Positions 42,259 through 51,280 of a stretch of DNA of 64,000 nucleotides are shown piece by piece. Position 1 is the first letter of the stretch; each line of letters begins with the position of its first letter. The position numbers and the translations under genes were made by a program. The stretch comes from Cloacibacillus evryensis DSM 19522 (GTDB lineage: Bacteria > Synergistota > Synergistia > Synergistales > Synergistaceae), in NCBI RefSeq assembly GCF_000585335.1, contig NZ_KK073872.1, forward strand, positions 1,789,283 to 1,853,282, in the 5' to 3' direction. The notes under the pieces are model-generated. The model saw nothing but the letters and a program-made list of their open reading frames with translations. It did no database searches and had not been told where the DNA came from.

Positions 42259-43179
42259 ATGCCTGCTGAAACCGTCGTCTTTGGAACCGTCTTTATGGAC
42301 TGCAAGGGCTTTGCCGCCTACCGTTATGACCCGCTCGGAAGGAATGTCGGTTCCGTCAGGTTTATACATGGCGGCGTCGGGCGCAACGTCGCGGAGGACC
42401 TCGCCTCGATCGGCGCGAAGGTATCGTTCGTCTCCTCGGTGGACGACAGCGCCCTCGGCCTCGAGGTACTGAACAGGCTGAAGAACGAGGGGATCGACGT
42501 CGGCCATGTGCGGCGCGCGCCCTCTTCGGGCATGGGGCTCTGGCTGGCGATCATGGACCAGAACGGGGACCTTGCCGCCTCCATTTCACAGATGCCGGAC
42601 CTCTCCATCATGGACGAGATCGTCAGAAGCGAGGGCGAATCTATCGTCGCAGGCTGCAAAAACGTCATTCTCGAACTTGACCTGAATGATCATATCTCGA
42701 CGACGGTACTCTCGCTCGCAAAGAGGTACGGTAAGAAAGTTTACGGCATTACGGGAAATATGGAGGTCATCCTCCGCAACCGTCCAATGCTCGGCGGCCT
42801 TGAATGCTATATATGCAACGAGACGGAGGCGGGACGCCTTCTTGAACGCGAGATCCCCACTCGTGAACCGGAGGCGGCCCTCGCGCTGCTGCGCGGGTAC
42901 GTGGACGCCGACGGCCTCAAATCGATGGTGATAACGATGGGTGAACAGGGCTCGGTATATTATGACGCCGTTTCCGCCGAGTCCGGCTTCTGCCCCTCGA
43001 TACCGACAAAGGTGACGGACTCCAGCGGCGCCGGCGACGCCTTTTTTTCAGGCACCGTCGAGGCGCTGATACGCGGTTTTCCGCTCGGCCAGGCCGTAGG
43101 CTACGGCACAAGGCTCGCTTCCTGGACGATCGAGGTGGCGGAACCGACGCGAACGCCGCTGCCGGGAAATCTCTTTTAA
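42259..43179 (+). CDS. PfkB-family sugar/nucleoside kinase
   Basis: 306 residues from ATG 42259 with GAAGGAGAA upstream. PfkB/ribokinase features: N-terminal GTVFMDCKG, GGVGRNVAEDLASIG, and the C-terminal signature DSSGAGDAFFSGTVEAL with the catalytic Asp. Related to ribokinase/pseudouridine-kinase-like members; substrate not assigned. It is the only plus-strand gene in a long minus-strand block and its stop shares bases with the PurA-like stop. The 249 bp upstream, between it and the Skp gene, hold no other clear feature. Confidence 0.85.
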   Translation: MPAETVVFGTVFMDCKGFAAYRYDPLGRNVGSVRFIHGGVGRNVAEDLASIGAKVSFVSSVDDSALGLEVLNRLKNEGIDVGHVRRAPSSGMGLWLAIMDQNGDLAASISQMPDLSIMDEIVRSEGESIVAGCKNVILELDLNDHISTTVLSLAKRYGKKVYGITGNMEVILRNRPMLGGLECYICNETEAGRLLEREIPTREPEAALALLRGYVDADGLKSMVITMGEQGSVYYDAVSAESGFCPSIPTKVTDSSGAGDAFFSGTVEALIRGFPLGQAVGYGTRLASWTIEVAEPTRTPLPGNLF

Positions 43180-44465
43180 TCTATCCTATAGAGGGCGTTG
43201 CCCCATTGTGTTCCGAGGCCGGTCCAGATGACCCGCAATCCCGTGTATTCTTCGATGAAGCGGATATAGCTCTGCGCCTGCTGAGGCAGCAGGTTGAAAT
43301 CGGTGCAGCCCGGCAGCTCTTCACGCCAGCCCTCAAGCGAGACATATACCGGCTCCGCCTTTTCCGCCTCTTCGGCCGAAAGGTCTCCGCTCGTGCGCAG
43401 TTCGCCGCCGATCATGTAACCGGTGCATATTTTAAGTTCGTCGATACCGGTAAGGACATCCAGCTTCGTCACCGCTAAAAGGTCGGCGCCGTTGATATGC
43501 GCGGCGTATTTTAGCGCCGGAAGGTCGAGCCAGCCGATCCGCCTTGGGGCCTCCCCTATTTTGCCAAATTCACTGCCGCGCGTTCTGATGAAGGCGGCGA
43601 CCGCGCTTTTATCCTCCGTAATGAAGGGACCGGGGCCGCTCTTCGTGCAGTAGGCCTTGGCGGCGCCGATTATCCGCAGCGACGCGTTGTGCCGCAGGCC
43701 GGCGGAGAGAAACGCCGCGGGGGCAGTGGTCATTCCCGGCATGACATAGGGATATACGCCGCAGTTGAGGTCGTTGAGGCTCCCGTCGCAGCCCTCGAAG
43801 AGGGTCCCGACGTTGCTCTCGACGGCCTTCGATATGGCGTCTTCCACCGGGCCGACGTAAGGGACGAGCCTCTGCCCCTCTTTCATTATCTTCGTAAAGA
43901 GTTTGTCGGCGTCAAGGGGCTTTTCGTTGTATATTTTTTGGAAGTATTCATTTTTTATTGTGAGGTTCAGATCCAGCCTTTCACGCAGCCGTTCCGGATA
44001 AAGCAGATCACCCGCCCTTATCCCCAGGCGGCGCACATTGTCCGTTACCGCGTGGCCGTAGCCGCGCTGATCCATCGTGCGGTTAAGGTCGTGGCCGAGA
44101 AGGCGTCCGGCCAGGACGTCAAGTCTCTTATGATAGTCGAGGATCAACGGGCAGCGCGAGCTGATGAGCAGGCGCGAACGGAAGACGCCGGCCGATTTGA
44201 GAGCGGCGAGCTCATCCGAAATTTTTTCCAAATCAAGCGTCACGCCGTGGGTTATCACACAGAGCTTTCCGGCGTGATGGATGCCGCATGGCAGATAGTC
44301 GAGAGTAAAGCGCTCGCCTCCGGCGCTTATCTGATGCCCTCCGGTCGCCGAGCCATGAAAGCGCACGATGACCTCCGAGCGATTCGCGAAGAAATCCAGC
44401 AGCCGGTTCTTGCCCTCGTGCCCCCACTGCAGCCCGACGATGATGTTGTTCTCGGAGGAGACCAT
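43176..44465 (-). CDS. Divergent adenylosuccinate synthetase homologue (PurA paralogue)
   Basis: 429 residues, full PurA length and clear homology: IIVGLQWGHEGKNRLLDFF (P-loop), PLILDYH, FEGCDGSLNDL, YPYVMPGMTTAPAA, TKLDVLTGIDELKICTGY. But residues that bind IMP or do catalysis in E. coli PurA are changed: Asp13 to His (residue 16 here), Asn38 to Thr, Gln224 to Asp, and TTGRGIGP to TMDQRGYG; the His41 and GTP-specific TKLDVL remain. So it probably binds GTP and a nucleotide-like acceptor but not normal IMP chemistry. Its ATG overlaps the YibQ stop. Confidence 0.75.
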   Translation of the reverse strand: MVSSENNIIVGLQWGHEGKNRLLDFFANRSEVIVRFHGSATGGHQISAGGERFTLDYLPCGIHHAGKLCVITHGVTLDLEKISDELAALKSAGVFRSRLLISSRCPLILDYHKRLDVLAGRLLGHDLNRTMDQRGYGHAVTDNVRRLGIRAGDLLYPERLRERLDLNLTIKNEYFQKIYNEKPLDADKLFTKIMKEGQRLVPYVGPVEDAISKAVESNVGTLFEGCDGSLNDLNCGVYPYVMPGMTTAPAAFLSAGLRHNASLRIIGAAKAYCTKSGPGPFITEDKSAVAAFIRTRGSEFGKIGEAPRRIGWLDLPALKYAAHINGADLLAVTKLDVLTGIDELKICTGYMIGGELRTSGDLSAEEAEKAEPVYVSLEGWREELPGCTDFNLLPQQAQSYIRFIEEYTGLRVIWTGLGTQWGNALYRID

Positions 44466-45463
44466 CAGATATCCCCCTCCCGCGGGCCCTCTTTCATCAG
44501 CTTCAGCATCTCCGGGACCGTCACAAGCTTTACGGGCAGGTCTTTGCGGTTCTTATTGAGTTCTTCGAGAAACATCACCGTCGACGGACGGAAATGGCAG
44601 ATCACTACCAGCGCGCCGCGCTTTTGGGCGCTCTTCACGATCTCGCGGAAGCGGGCGGCGATGGCGTTTTTATCGGCGGTATTGTCCAGAAATCCACGGT
44701 TTAACAAGGCAGGCACCCCGGCCGCGGCCGCGGTCTGGTAGGCGACGCTCTTGCCGGAGGTGCGGCTGTCGACGAACAGAAGGCCGCGTTCCCGGAGCTC
44801 CGCCATCACCGGCTCCATCAATTTGGCGTCCGCGGTGGCGAGCGAGCCGCGGTGGTTGTTCAGCCCGATCACTCCCGGCAGCGAGTCAAGAGCGGCGGCG
44901 GTCTTCTGCCGGACGGCGGCCGCGCTCATGCCTTTGCCGATGATGTACTGCGAACCGTCCTTGTCTACCTCGGCCTGCATCGGCAGGTGCAGCAGGCAGG
45001 GGATGCTCCTGGACGCCGCGAGTTCAAGGGTCTCTTTTGAATTGCGCTGATAAGGTATTATCGCCCAAGTGAGCGGGAGGTCCAGCGCCGCGACACGCCT
45101 CGCATATTCCATCTGTCCGCCGCCGTCGTCGACGATGAGAGCCAGCAACGGCACGGGGCCGTTGTATTTTTCCTCTGCGGGCAGTTCGGCGACGGGCGGC
45201 GGCAGCTTCGGATCGTCTTTTTTTATCGCGCCGTGCGAGCCATCGCCAATATCGACGGACGCTGGGAGGTCTTTATCTTTTGAGCTCTCTTTTATCCCGG
45301 CGTCCGGGCTGGCGGCGATAGTCGCCTGATCCGGCGGCGGAGTGACGGGGGACTCCCGCCGCCCGACCGCGGCATATATAAGAGCCGCCGCGAGCAACAG
45401 CAGCAGTGTCAGCCTTATTATACGGGAACCGGCGCTCCGCTCTTTCTTATAATGTCTACCCAT
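44465..45463 (-). CDS. YibQ-type divergent polysaccharide deacetylase
   Basis: 332 residues. A single N-terminal anchor (IIRLTLLLLLAAALIYAAVG) and Pro-rich linker precede the NodB-like barrel: LALIVDDGGG, LTWAIIPY, LLHLPMQAE, GLNNHRGS, LLFVDSRTS. DD and H-R motifs of the deacetylase fold are kept. In Proteobacteria yibQ sits beside envC, as here; a role in peptidoglycan remodelling is suggested. Confidence 0.85.
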   Translation of the reverse strand: MGRHYKKERSAGSRIIRLTLLLLLAAALIYAAVGRRESPVTPPPDQATIAASPDAGIKESSKDKDLPASVDIGDGSHGAIKKDDPKLPPPVAELPAEEKYNGPVPLLALIVDDGGGQMEYARRVAALDLPLTWAIIPYQRNSKETLELAASRSIPCLLHLPMQAEVDKDGSQYIIGKGMSAAAVRQKTAAALDSLPGVIGLNNHRGSLATADAKLMEPVMAELRERGLLFVDSRTSGKSVAYQTAAAAGVPALLNRGFLDNTADKNAIAARFREIVKSAQKRGALVVICHFRPSTVMFLEELNKNRKDLPVKLVTVPEMLKLMKEGPREGDI

Positions 45464-45475
45464 TTGGGGGCCGTC

Positions 45476-46681
45476 CTATTTTTTCTCTTTTATTTTCTGC
45501 CTAAGCACGCCCAGCGCCTTCTGTAACTGCTTGTCCTCTTTTTTGTCTTTCTTGGGCTCGCCCTCCACCTTTATGTCGGGCTGAAGTCCCTTGTGGTCGA
45601 GGACAAATCCTGACGGCGTGTGATAGCGCGCGATCGTCACATATATGCCGGAGCCGTCGGGAAGGTTGAAAAGGGTCTGCACAGATCCCTTGCCGAATGT
45701 CTTCATGCCGACGATAGTTCCGCGTTTATGGTCTTTCACCGCGCCGGCGAATATCTCGGCCGCGCTGGCGCTGCCTTCATTGACGATTACGACAAGAGGC
45801 AGGTTGTTGGCGCGCCCTTCTTTAGCGGATAGTATGTCGTTAGCCTTATCAAAGCGGCCCTTCATGCCGACGACGACTCCTTTGGGAATAAACTGAGAGG
45901 TCACGTCTACGCAAACGTCCAGGAGGCCTCCCGGGTTGTTGCGCAGGTCCATGATGATCCCCTTAGCCTTCTTTTCCGTCGCCTTCTTGATCGCGGCGCG
46001 CACTTCCCCGTCCGTTTTAAGGTTGAAATGGTTCAGCTTTATATAGGCGATCCCGTCGCCCAGCATTTCCATACGCACAGTCTTTATTTTTATTACCTCG
46101 CGCACGATCTTCACCGGGATCAGCTTATCGACGTTCTTGCGGCGTATCTGGATCGTCACGGGCTTGCCGGCGGGGCCGCGCAGCATCTTCACTACTTCGT
46201 CGCTCTCCATTCCCATGACGTTCTTTTCGTCGACCTTGATGATCTCGTCAAGGGGCTTTATACCGGCGCGGTCCGCCGGAGTATCCTCGATGGGGGCGAT
46301 GACGATCGTCCGTCCGTCGCGGGAGGCCATATAGATGCCAAGCCCGCCGTACTCGCCCTCCATCTCCATGTTTTCCTCTTCAAGCGCCTTCGGCTCGACA
46401 AAGCGGGTATAGGGGTCCTCAAGAGATTCTACAAGCCCTTTCAGAGCGCCGTAATACATCTTAGTGTCGTCGACCTTGCCCTTTTTATCGCCGTCGACCT
46501 GATAGGTGGAGAGGGCGAGCTTTACCTGCTTGATTATCGCAAGCTGCTGCGGGGTGAATGGCAGGCTCTTTTCCCAGTCCGCGCCTACCGCCTGGGGAAT
46601 TTTATAGAGAGAGACGCAGAGAAGTACCCCTATCAGAACTCCAGCGGCGATATTCAATATTTTTGATTTCAAATCTATCAC
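45476..46681 (-). CDS. Carboxy-terminal processing protease (S41, CtpA-like)
   Basis: 401 residues. N-terminal signal anchor (ILNIAAGVLIGVLLCVSLY), PDZ domain (GGLGIYMASRDGRTIVIAPIEDTPA..), and the S41 catalytic Ser/Lys: NEGSASAAEIFAGAV and GMKTFGKGSVQTL. Periplasmic protease that in other bacteria trims peptidoglycan hydrolases or their partners, which fits its place beside the EnvC-like peptidase. Confidence 0.9.
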   Translation of the reverse strand: MIDLKSKILNIAAGVLIGVLLCVSLYKIPQAVGADWEKSLPFTPQQLAIIKQVKLALSTYQVDGDKKGKVDDTKMYYGALKGLVESLEDPYTRFVEPKALEEENMEMEGEYGGLGIYMASRDGRTIVIAPIEDTPADRAGIKPLDEIIKVDEKNVMGMESDEVVKMLRGPAGKPVTIQIRRKNVDKLIPVKIVREVIKIKTVRMEMLGDGIAYIKLNHFNLKTDGEVRAAIKKATEKKAKGIIMDLRNNPGGLLDVCVDVTSQFIPKGVVVGMKGRFDKANDILSAKEGRANNLPLVVIVNEGSASAAEIFAGAVKDHKRGTIVGMKTFGKGSVQTLFNLPDGSGIYVTIARYHTPSGFVLDHKGLQPDIKVEGEPKKDKKEDKQLQKALGVLRQKIKEKK

Positions 46682-46704
46682 ATGCCTTTCTTAATCTTTG
46701 CCAG

Positions 46705-47922
46705 TTATTTAAGGTACTTCATCGGGTCCACCGCGTTGCCGTTCACGCGCACCTCGAAGTGGAGGTGGTTGCCGGTGGCGACGCCGGTGGAACCTACGCG
46801 CCCGATCACGGTCTGACGCGTTACCTTCGCGTCCTCCGCCGTATCTATTTTTGAAAGGTGCGCGTAGACTGTGGTAAGGTCTCCGCCGTGATCGATGATC
46901 ACGACCTGGCCGTAGCCGCGCATCCAGCCGGTGTAAAGGACCTCTCCCGCGTCGGCGGCCTTGACAGGGGTACCTTTAGGCGCTCCTATATCCAATCCGG
47001 TATGCGTGATCTTCGTCTTGAAGACGGGATGGATACGCGTGCCGAACGGACTGTTTATCGTTCCCTGCACCGGCCATGCCAGTCGTCCGCCCTTATAATA
47101 GTTCGGCGTCGGAGTGGATGGTTTGCCCTTCTTTCGGTTGGCTTCGTCGCGCAGCCGTTTTTTCTCGGCAAGCAGCTTCTTTATCGCCGCCTGCATCTCC
47201 TGCGAGGCCCTCAGCAGCTCCGCCTGCTGCGCAATGAACAGCTTCTTGTCCCTGCGGACCTTGGAGAGCAGTTCGTTTCGTTCGTCGGCGGCGCTCTTCA
47301 GCTCTTTGTTCTGCTGTTTAAGGTCGTTATTCTGCCCCTTGAGGCGCAGGTGCTCCTTGCGCAGCTCCTCCTGCGTCATCGTCAGGCGTCGTTTTTGCTC
47401 GACCAGGTCGTTGATGAGCTTCTGATCCTGTTCCGCGATTTTTCCGAGCAGGTAGGAATTCGCGAGCGCGTCCTCCGCTCCCTGAGAGGAGAGCAGGAGG
47501 TTGAACTCGGCGACCCCTCCGTATTTGTATATGTTTACCAGCCGCTTTTTCAGTATCTCCTGCGCGGCGCCGATATTTTTATTGGCCTCCTTTATGTTGT
47601 TCGAAAGGACGAATATATTGTTCTGGACCTTTCTCATCTTGAGGCTGACGACGTTGACCTTTTGCTGCGTCACCGTTATCTTCTGGCTCAGCACGCCTAT
47701 CTGCTCCGCAACGTTCTTTTCCTGACGCTGCTTCTCTTTGATATTCTTGTTTACCTTCGACATCTGGCTCTGGATCTTTTGGAACTCGCGCTCCTGCTGT
47801 TTTATCTCCGCCTCTATCTCGGCCGCCGTCTTCGCCGCCGCCAGAGCCGGCAGCGGGGCGCAGAAGAGCACCGCGACGAAAAAGAGCGCTATCAGCCGGA
47901 TTATTTTTGCATGGATGCCCAT
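46705..47922 (-). CDS. EnvC-like M23 peptidase with coiled coil
   Basis: 405 residues: signal peptide (IRLIALFFVAVLFCAPLPALA), a long coiled coil (30-270) and a LytM/M23 domain (HTGLDIGAPKGTPVKAAD, VVIIDHGGDLTTVYAHL, TGNHLHFEVRVNG). Unlike E. coli EnvC, the zinc ligands (H-x3-D, HLH) are kept, so it may cut peptidoglycan itself and not only activate amidases. Directly downstream of ftsX, with which EnvC works at the septum. Confidence 0.9.
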   Translation of the reverse strand: MGIHAKIIRLIALFFVAVLFCAPLPALAAAKTAAEIEAEIKQQEREFQKIQSQMSKVNKNIKEKQRQEKNVAEQIGVLSQKITVTQQKVNVVSLKMRKVQNNIFVLSNNIKEANKNIGAAQEILKKRLVNIYKYGGVAEFNLLLSSQGAEDALANSYLLGKIAEQDQKLINDLVEQKRRLTMTQEELRKEHLRLKGQNNDLKQQNKELKSAADERNELLSKVRRDKKLFIAQQAELLRASQEMQAAIKKLLAEKKRLRDEANRKKGKPSTPTPNYYKGGRLAWPVQGTINSPFGTRIHPVFKTKITHTGLDIGAPKGTPVKAADAGEVLYTGWMRGYGQVVIIDHGGDLTTVYAHLSKIDTAEDAKVTRQTVIGRVGSTGVATGNHLHFEVRVNGNAVDPMKYLK

Positions 47923-47941
47923 AACGATTACCGCGGCGCTG

Positions 47942-48826
47942 CTAGAGCGGCTTGGCCGCCTTCCTGATAAATTTCTCCACGGCGATCAAACTGGCAAAGA
48001 GGCTTACCACCGTCCCGCAGCAGATGAGCACCAGGCTCAGGTTGGCGAGAAGACGCGGCGACTCGATAAAGGTCAGGAACGGCAGCATATCTTTCAAACA
48101 CGCGACCGCCCTGAAATAAGAGTATCCCAGCGCCGCGGAGGCGGCAAGCGCCCCCGTCAGGCCAAGGAGGAATCCCTGAATGACGAAGGGGAAGGCGACG
48201 TAGGTGGCGGTCGCGCCCACCTTCATCATCACATCTATCTCCTCGGCGCGGGAATAGACCGCTATCCGGATCGTGTTGAAGAGGACCACGCCGCTCGCGG
48301 CAAGAGCGACGATGAGCATCACGAGCGAGAAGCGCTCGACAAAGGTCGAGAGGCGCGTAAGCTTCTCGGCGACATGGCCCGCGTAGACGATATCGTCCAC
48401 CTCGGGGACCGCCATCAGCATTCGCGCAGTATCCGAGACCTCGGAGGCGCGGCTCACTCGCACTTCGATGCTCGCCGGCAGGGGGTTGGCTCCAAGCAGC
48501 GTCACCGCGTTCGCCTGGTTTCCAAGGCGCGCGCGCAGGCGTTCCAGGGCAGTTTCTTTTGTGATCACCTTAACACTTCTCACATTACGCATCGCTTTTA
48601 TGCTCTTCGCGGCGGCCTCAAGATCCGTATCCGGTTTCATATAGGCCTGTATCGAAAGCTGGTTTTCCATCGTGCCGATGACGTTCCTTATATTTAGGAT
48701 AAAGAGCATCGTCGCTCCTATCACAAAGAACACGGACATTGCGGTGAATACCGTAAGGAGGCTCATGCCGAAATGGCGCCATATCAGCCTCCAGCCGTCT
48801 CTCAGAATATATTTAATACGTGACAT
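47942..48826 (-). CDS. ftsX: FtsX cell-division membrane protein
   Basis: 294 residues from ATG 48826 (48835 is possible but too near its GGAGG). Four transmembrane helices with a large extracytoplasmic loop after the first (ENQLSIQAYMKPDT...) and the FtsX C-terminal region (VVLFNTIRIAVYSRAEEIDVMMKVGAT). It transmits ATP-driven change from FtsE to the EnvC-like peptidase. Overlaps ftsE by about 14 bp. Confidence 0.9.
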   Translation of the reverse strand: MSRIKYILRDGWRLIWRHFGMSLLTVFTAMSVFFVIGATMLFILNIRNVIGTMENQLSIQAYMKPDTDLEAAAKSIKAMRNVRSVKVITKETALERLRARLGNQANAVTLLGANPLPASIEVRVSRASEVSDTARMLMAVPEVDDIVYAGHVAEKLTRLSTFVERFSLVMLIVALAASGVVLFNTIRIAVYSRAEEIDVMMKVGATATYVAFPFVIQGFLLGLTGALAASAALGYSYFRAVACLKDMLPFLTFIESPRLLANLSLVLICCGTVVSLFASLIAVEKFIRKAAKPL

Positions 48827-49508
48827 CAGCCTCATAGCCTCCTTCCTTGTCGTCGCGGATCACGCGCCCGCGTCTTATCTCAATGACGCGGTGCCTGTAG
48901 GTATTGACGAGCAGCTGATTATGCGTCGCCATTATTACGGTCGTTCCGGCGGCGTTGATATCCAGCATCAGCTGCATGATCTCATCCGCCGTATGGCTGT
49001 CCAGGTTTCCCGTCGGCTCGTCCGCCAGTATCAGCGAAGGCTCGTTGACGATCGCGCGCGCGATGGCGAGGCGCTGCTGCTCGCCGCCGGAAAGCTGCGG
49101 CGGGTAAAGGTTCCGCCTCCGCCAGATGCCGACGGTCTTCAGCACATCCGCAACGCGCTCTTCGATCTCTTTATAGGGCACGCCCATCACCTCGAGGACG
49201 AACGCGACGTTCTCAAAGGCCGTTATGTTGGGCAGCAGGGCGAAGTCCTGAAATATAATGCCTATATCGCGGCGGAATAGGGCCAGCTCAAAGCGGCCTA
49301 TCTTTCGCAGCGCGCGGCCGCCCACGCTGATATGCCCCCTGGATGGGACGACCTCGCGGAAGATGCAGCGCATAAGCGTCGTCTTGCCGGACCCGGTCTC
49401 ACCCACCAGGTATACGAATTCTCCGCGGTCTATGTTAAGATACACATCTTCAAGCGCGACGATGTCCGGCTCAAATATCTTTGTGACGCCGGAAAACTTT
49501 ATGTCCAT
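48813..49508 (-). CDS. ftsE: FtsE cell-division ATPase
   Basis: 231 residues, ABC ATPase: Walker [11 protein letters not shown], signature [15 protein letters not shown], Walker [13 protein letters not shown], and His loop TVIMATHNQ. Typical FtsE length. AGGAGG precedes the ATG. Operon with ftsX and the EnvC-like gene. Confidence 0.95.
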   Translation of the reverse strand: MDIKFSGVTKIFEPDIVALEDVYLNIDRGEFVYLVGETGSGKTTLMRCIFREVVPSRGHISVGGRALRKIGRFELALFRRDIGIIFQDFALLPNITAFENVAFVLEVMGVPYKEIEERVADVLKTVGIWRRRNLYPPQLSGGEQQRLAIARAIVNEPSLILADEPTGNLDSHTADEIMQLMLDINAAGTTVIMATHNQLLVNTYRHRVIEIRRGRVIRDDKEGGYEADVTY

Positions 49509-49515
49509 ATTTCAA

Positions 49516-50463
49516 TTACCTCCTGCGCAGCGCCCACGCCTGAGCGGACGCGTCAGCTATCTCTTTCCAAGTCAGTCCGTAGTACTCGCGAAGCTCTTCG
49601 GGAGTACCGCTGTTTACAAATTGATCCTCCACCGCGACACAGCGCAGCGGCACCGGATATGTCCGGCCGAGGCACTCTGCGGCGGCGCCGAATAGTCCGC
49701 CGATATTGCTGTGTTCCTCGGCCACGACGCAGCAGCCGGTCCTGCGGACGGACGAGAGCAGGACGCTCTCGGGGAAGGGCTTCAAACTGTAGCAGTCGAT
49801 GACCTCGGCGCTGATATTCTGGCGTTCGAGCTGCTCCGCGGCAAGCAGGGCCTCGCCGACCATGATCCCGCAGGCACAGATCGTGACGCCGGTCCCGCCG
49901 CGCAGTATGCGTGCGCCGCCCAGCCGGAAGGATTCACCGTAGGAATCGTCAAGGATAGGCGCAGGCGTGCAGCCCAGCCGCATATAAAACGGCATCTCGG
50001 TGTTTTCGTTCCTGTTGATGATACCCTTGAGTGCTGCTCTGTCTGATGGAATAAAGACGTTCATGTTGGGGATAGTGCGCATAAGGGCAAGATCCTCCAG
50101 CAGCTGGACGGAAGCTCCCTCATGGGCGCACGAGAGGCCGCCGTTCAGCGCCGCTATGCGGACGGGAAGCTTCGGCAGAGCGATAGCTTCGCGTATATGC
50201 GCGTAGCCGCGCCCCACAAGTTCGGCGACCCGGCCGACCAGCCACGGCTTCTTCCCGGCGATCGCGAGGCCGGCGGCCCGCATTAGCGCGTTCTCCGCCC
50301 GTGACCCAGTTCTGATGAACTTTTCCTGAGGCAGTCTCTCAAACGGCTCCGTCTCAGTCACCTCATCGGTCGTCAGCAGAACAAAATCCTCATTGATAAG
50401 CGCGTATTCCGTGATAAGTTCACAGAAGGCCGCGAAAGTCGATATTTTTTCGTTAGTGCCCAT
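49516..50463 (-). CDS. Transketolase-like C-terminal subunit, degenerate
   Basis: 315 residues with the pyrimidine-binding (SRAENALMRAAGLAIAG, with the conserved Glu) and C-terminal domains (VIDCYSLKPFP) of split transketolases. The usual substrate/TPP His motif (GPTHQ) reads EGASVQ here, and its partner subunit lacks TPP residues, so ordinary transketolase activity is doubtful. It overlaps the N-subunit stop by 11 bp. Confidence 0.7.
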   Translation of the reverse strand: MGTNEKISTFAAFCELITEYALINEDFVLLTTDEVTETEPFERLPQEKFIRTGSRAENALMRAAGLAIAGKKPWLVGRVAELVGRGYAHIREAIALPKLPVRIAALNGGLSCAHEGASVQLLEDLALMRTIPNMNVFIPSDRAALKGIINRNENTEMPFYMRLGCTPAPILDDSYGESFRLGGARILRGGTGVTICACGIMVGEALLAAEQLERQNISAEVIDCYSLKPFPESVLLSSVRRTGCCVVAEEHSNIGGLFGAAAECLGRTYPVPLRCVAVEDQFVNSGTPEELREYYGLTWKEIADASAQAWALRRR

Positions 50464-51280
50464 TGGACTTTACCTCCAGTTCTTCCAATGCCTGATCCAG
50501 CTCGCTCATGCTCAAGGAGTGCGCGGCCTCCGAGCGGCCCGCGTCGGATACGGAAAGGCCGAGTTCGCCCACGGTAGAGACGAAGAGCGCCTTGGGACCG
50601 CCGCCGCTGTAGTCAAAAGAATCGCAGGCCTCCTCAAGAGAACGGAAATCTTCCGAAACGGCCCGCCTGACGCGCCATCCGCAGGATGAGAGCGTCTCCA
50701 TATTGTCCTCGCTGATCCGGCTGCCGCCGTCAGCCTCCGCTCCGCGCGAAGCGATCACGCTCAGAAGGTTAGGTATACGGCGGCGGCCGATATACTTCAT
50801 CTCGCCGATAAATTCTTCCGACTCGAAGGAGAGGTCGGCGGTCAAAAATACGACGCGCGGTTTACCCTCTTTGCCGGCAAGTTCCTCAGCCAGCGCGGCG
50901 GCCATCGCCACCGCCGGCTGAACCGCGAGGCACGGCGCGTCGATCCCCGGCGTCCTTTTAAAATCCGGCAGCGCCTGGAGCATCGCCCCGAGGCGGCGAT
51001 AGTGCCACAGATGTTCCCTTTCAAAGAAACCGCGCCGCGCCAATACGGCGTACAGGGCCGGAACGGCGGCGGGAATGTCCGTCACAAAACGGTCGCGGTC
51101 TTCCCGGCGCGGTTCGGCGGGAACAAGAAGAAGTTCCTCCCAGTAGAGATAAACGAGCAGATCCGCCGCGGAGATAGATGTTTCAAAGGGACCGGAGCGC
51201 GCCAACCCCACCATGCGCAGGATGTCCTTCCGCACCTCGGCGGCTATTGATTTAAGCTCTTCAATTCTCTTGTCATCCAT
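50453..51280 (-). CDS. Transketolase-like N-terminal subunit, TPP motif lost
   Basis: 275 residues, alignable with transketolase N-terminal subunits (ARSGPFETSISAADLLVYLYWEELL, CLAVQPAVAMAAALAEELAG) but the GHxG motif is GPFE and the GDG-N TPP motif is LTADLSFESEEF, with no Asn. It is therefore unlikely to bind Mg-TPP normally. It may be a regulator or have a new role; paired with the C-subunit and embedded in an envelope gene cluster. Confidence 0.65.
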   Translation of the reverse strand: MDDKRIEELKSIAAEVRKDILRMVGLARSGPFETSISAADLLVYLYWEELLLVPAEPRREDRDRFVTDIPAAVPALYAVLARRGFFEREHLWHYRRLGAMLQALPDFKRTPGIDAPCLAVQPAVAMAAALAEELAGKEGKPRVVFLTADLSFESEEFIGEMKYIGRRRIPNLLSVIASRGAEADGGSRISEDNMETLSSCGWRVRRAVSEDFRSLEEACDSFDYSGGGPKALFVSTVGELGLSVSDAGRSEAAHSLSMSELDQALEELEVKSNGH

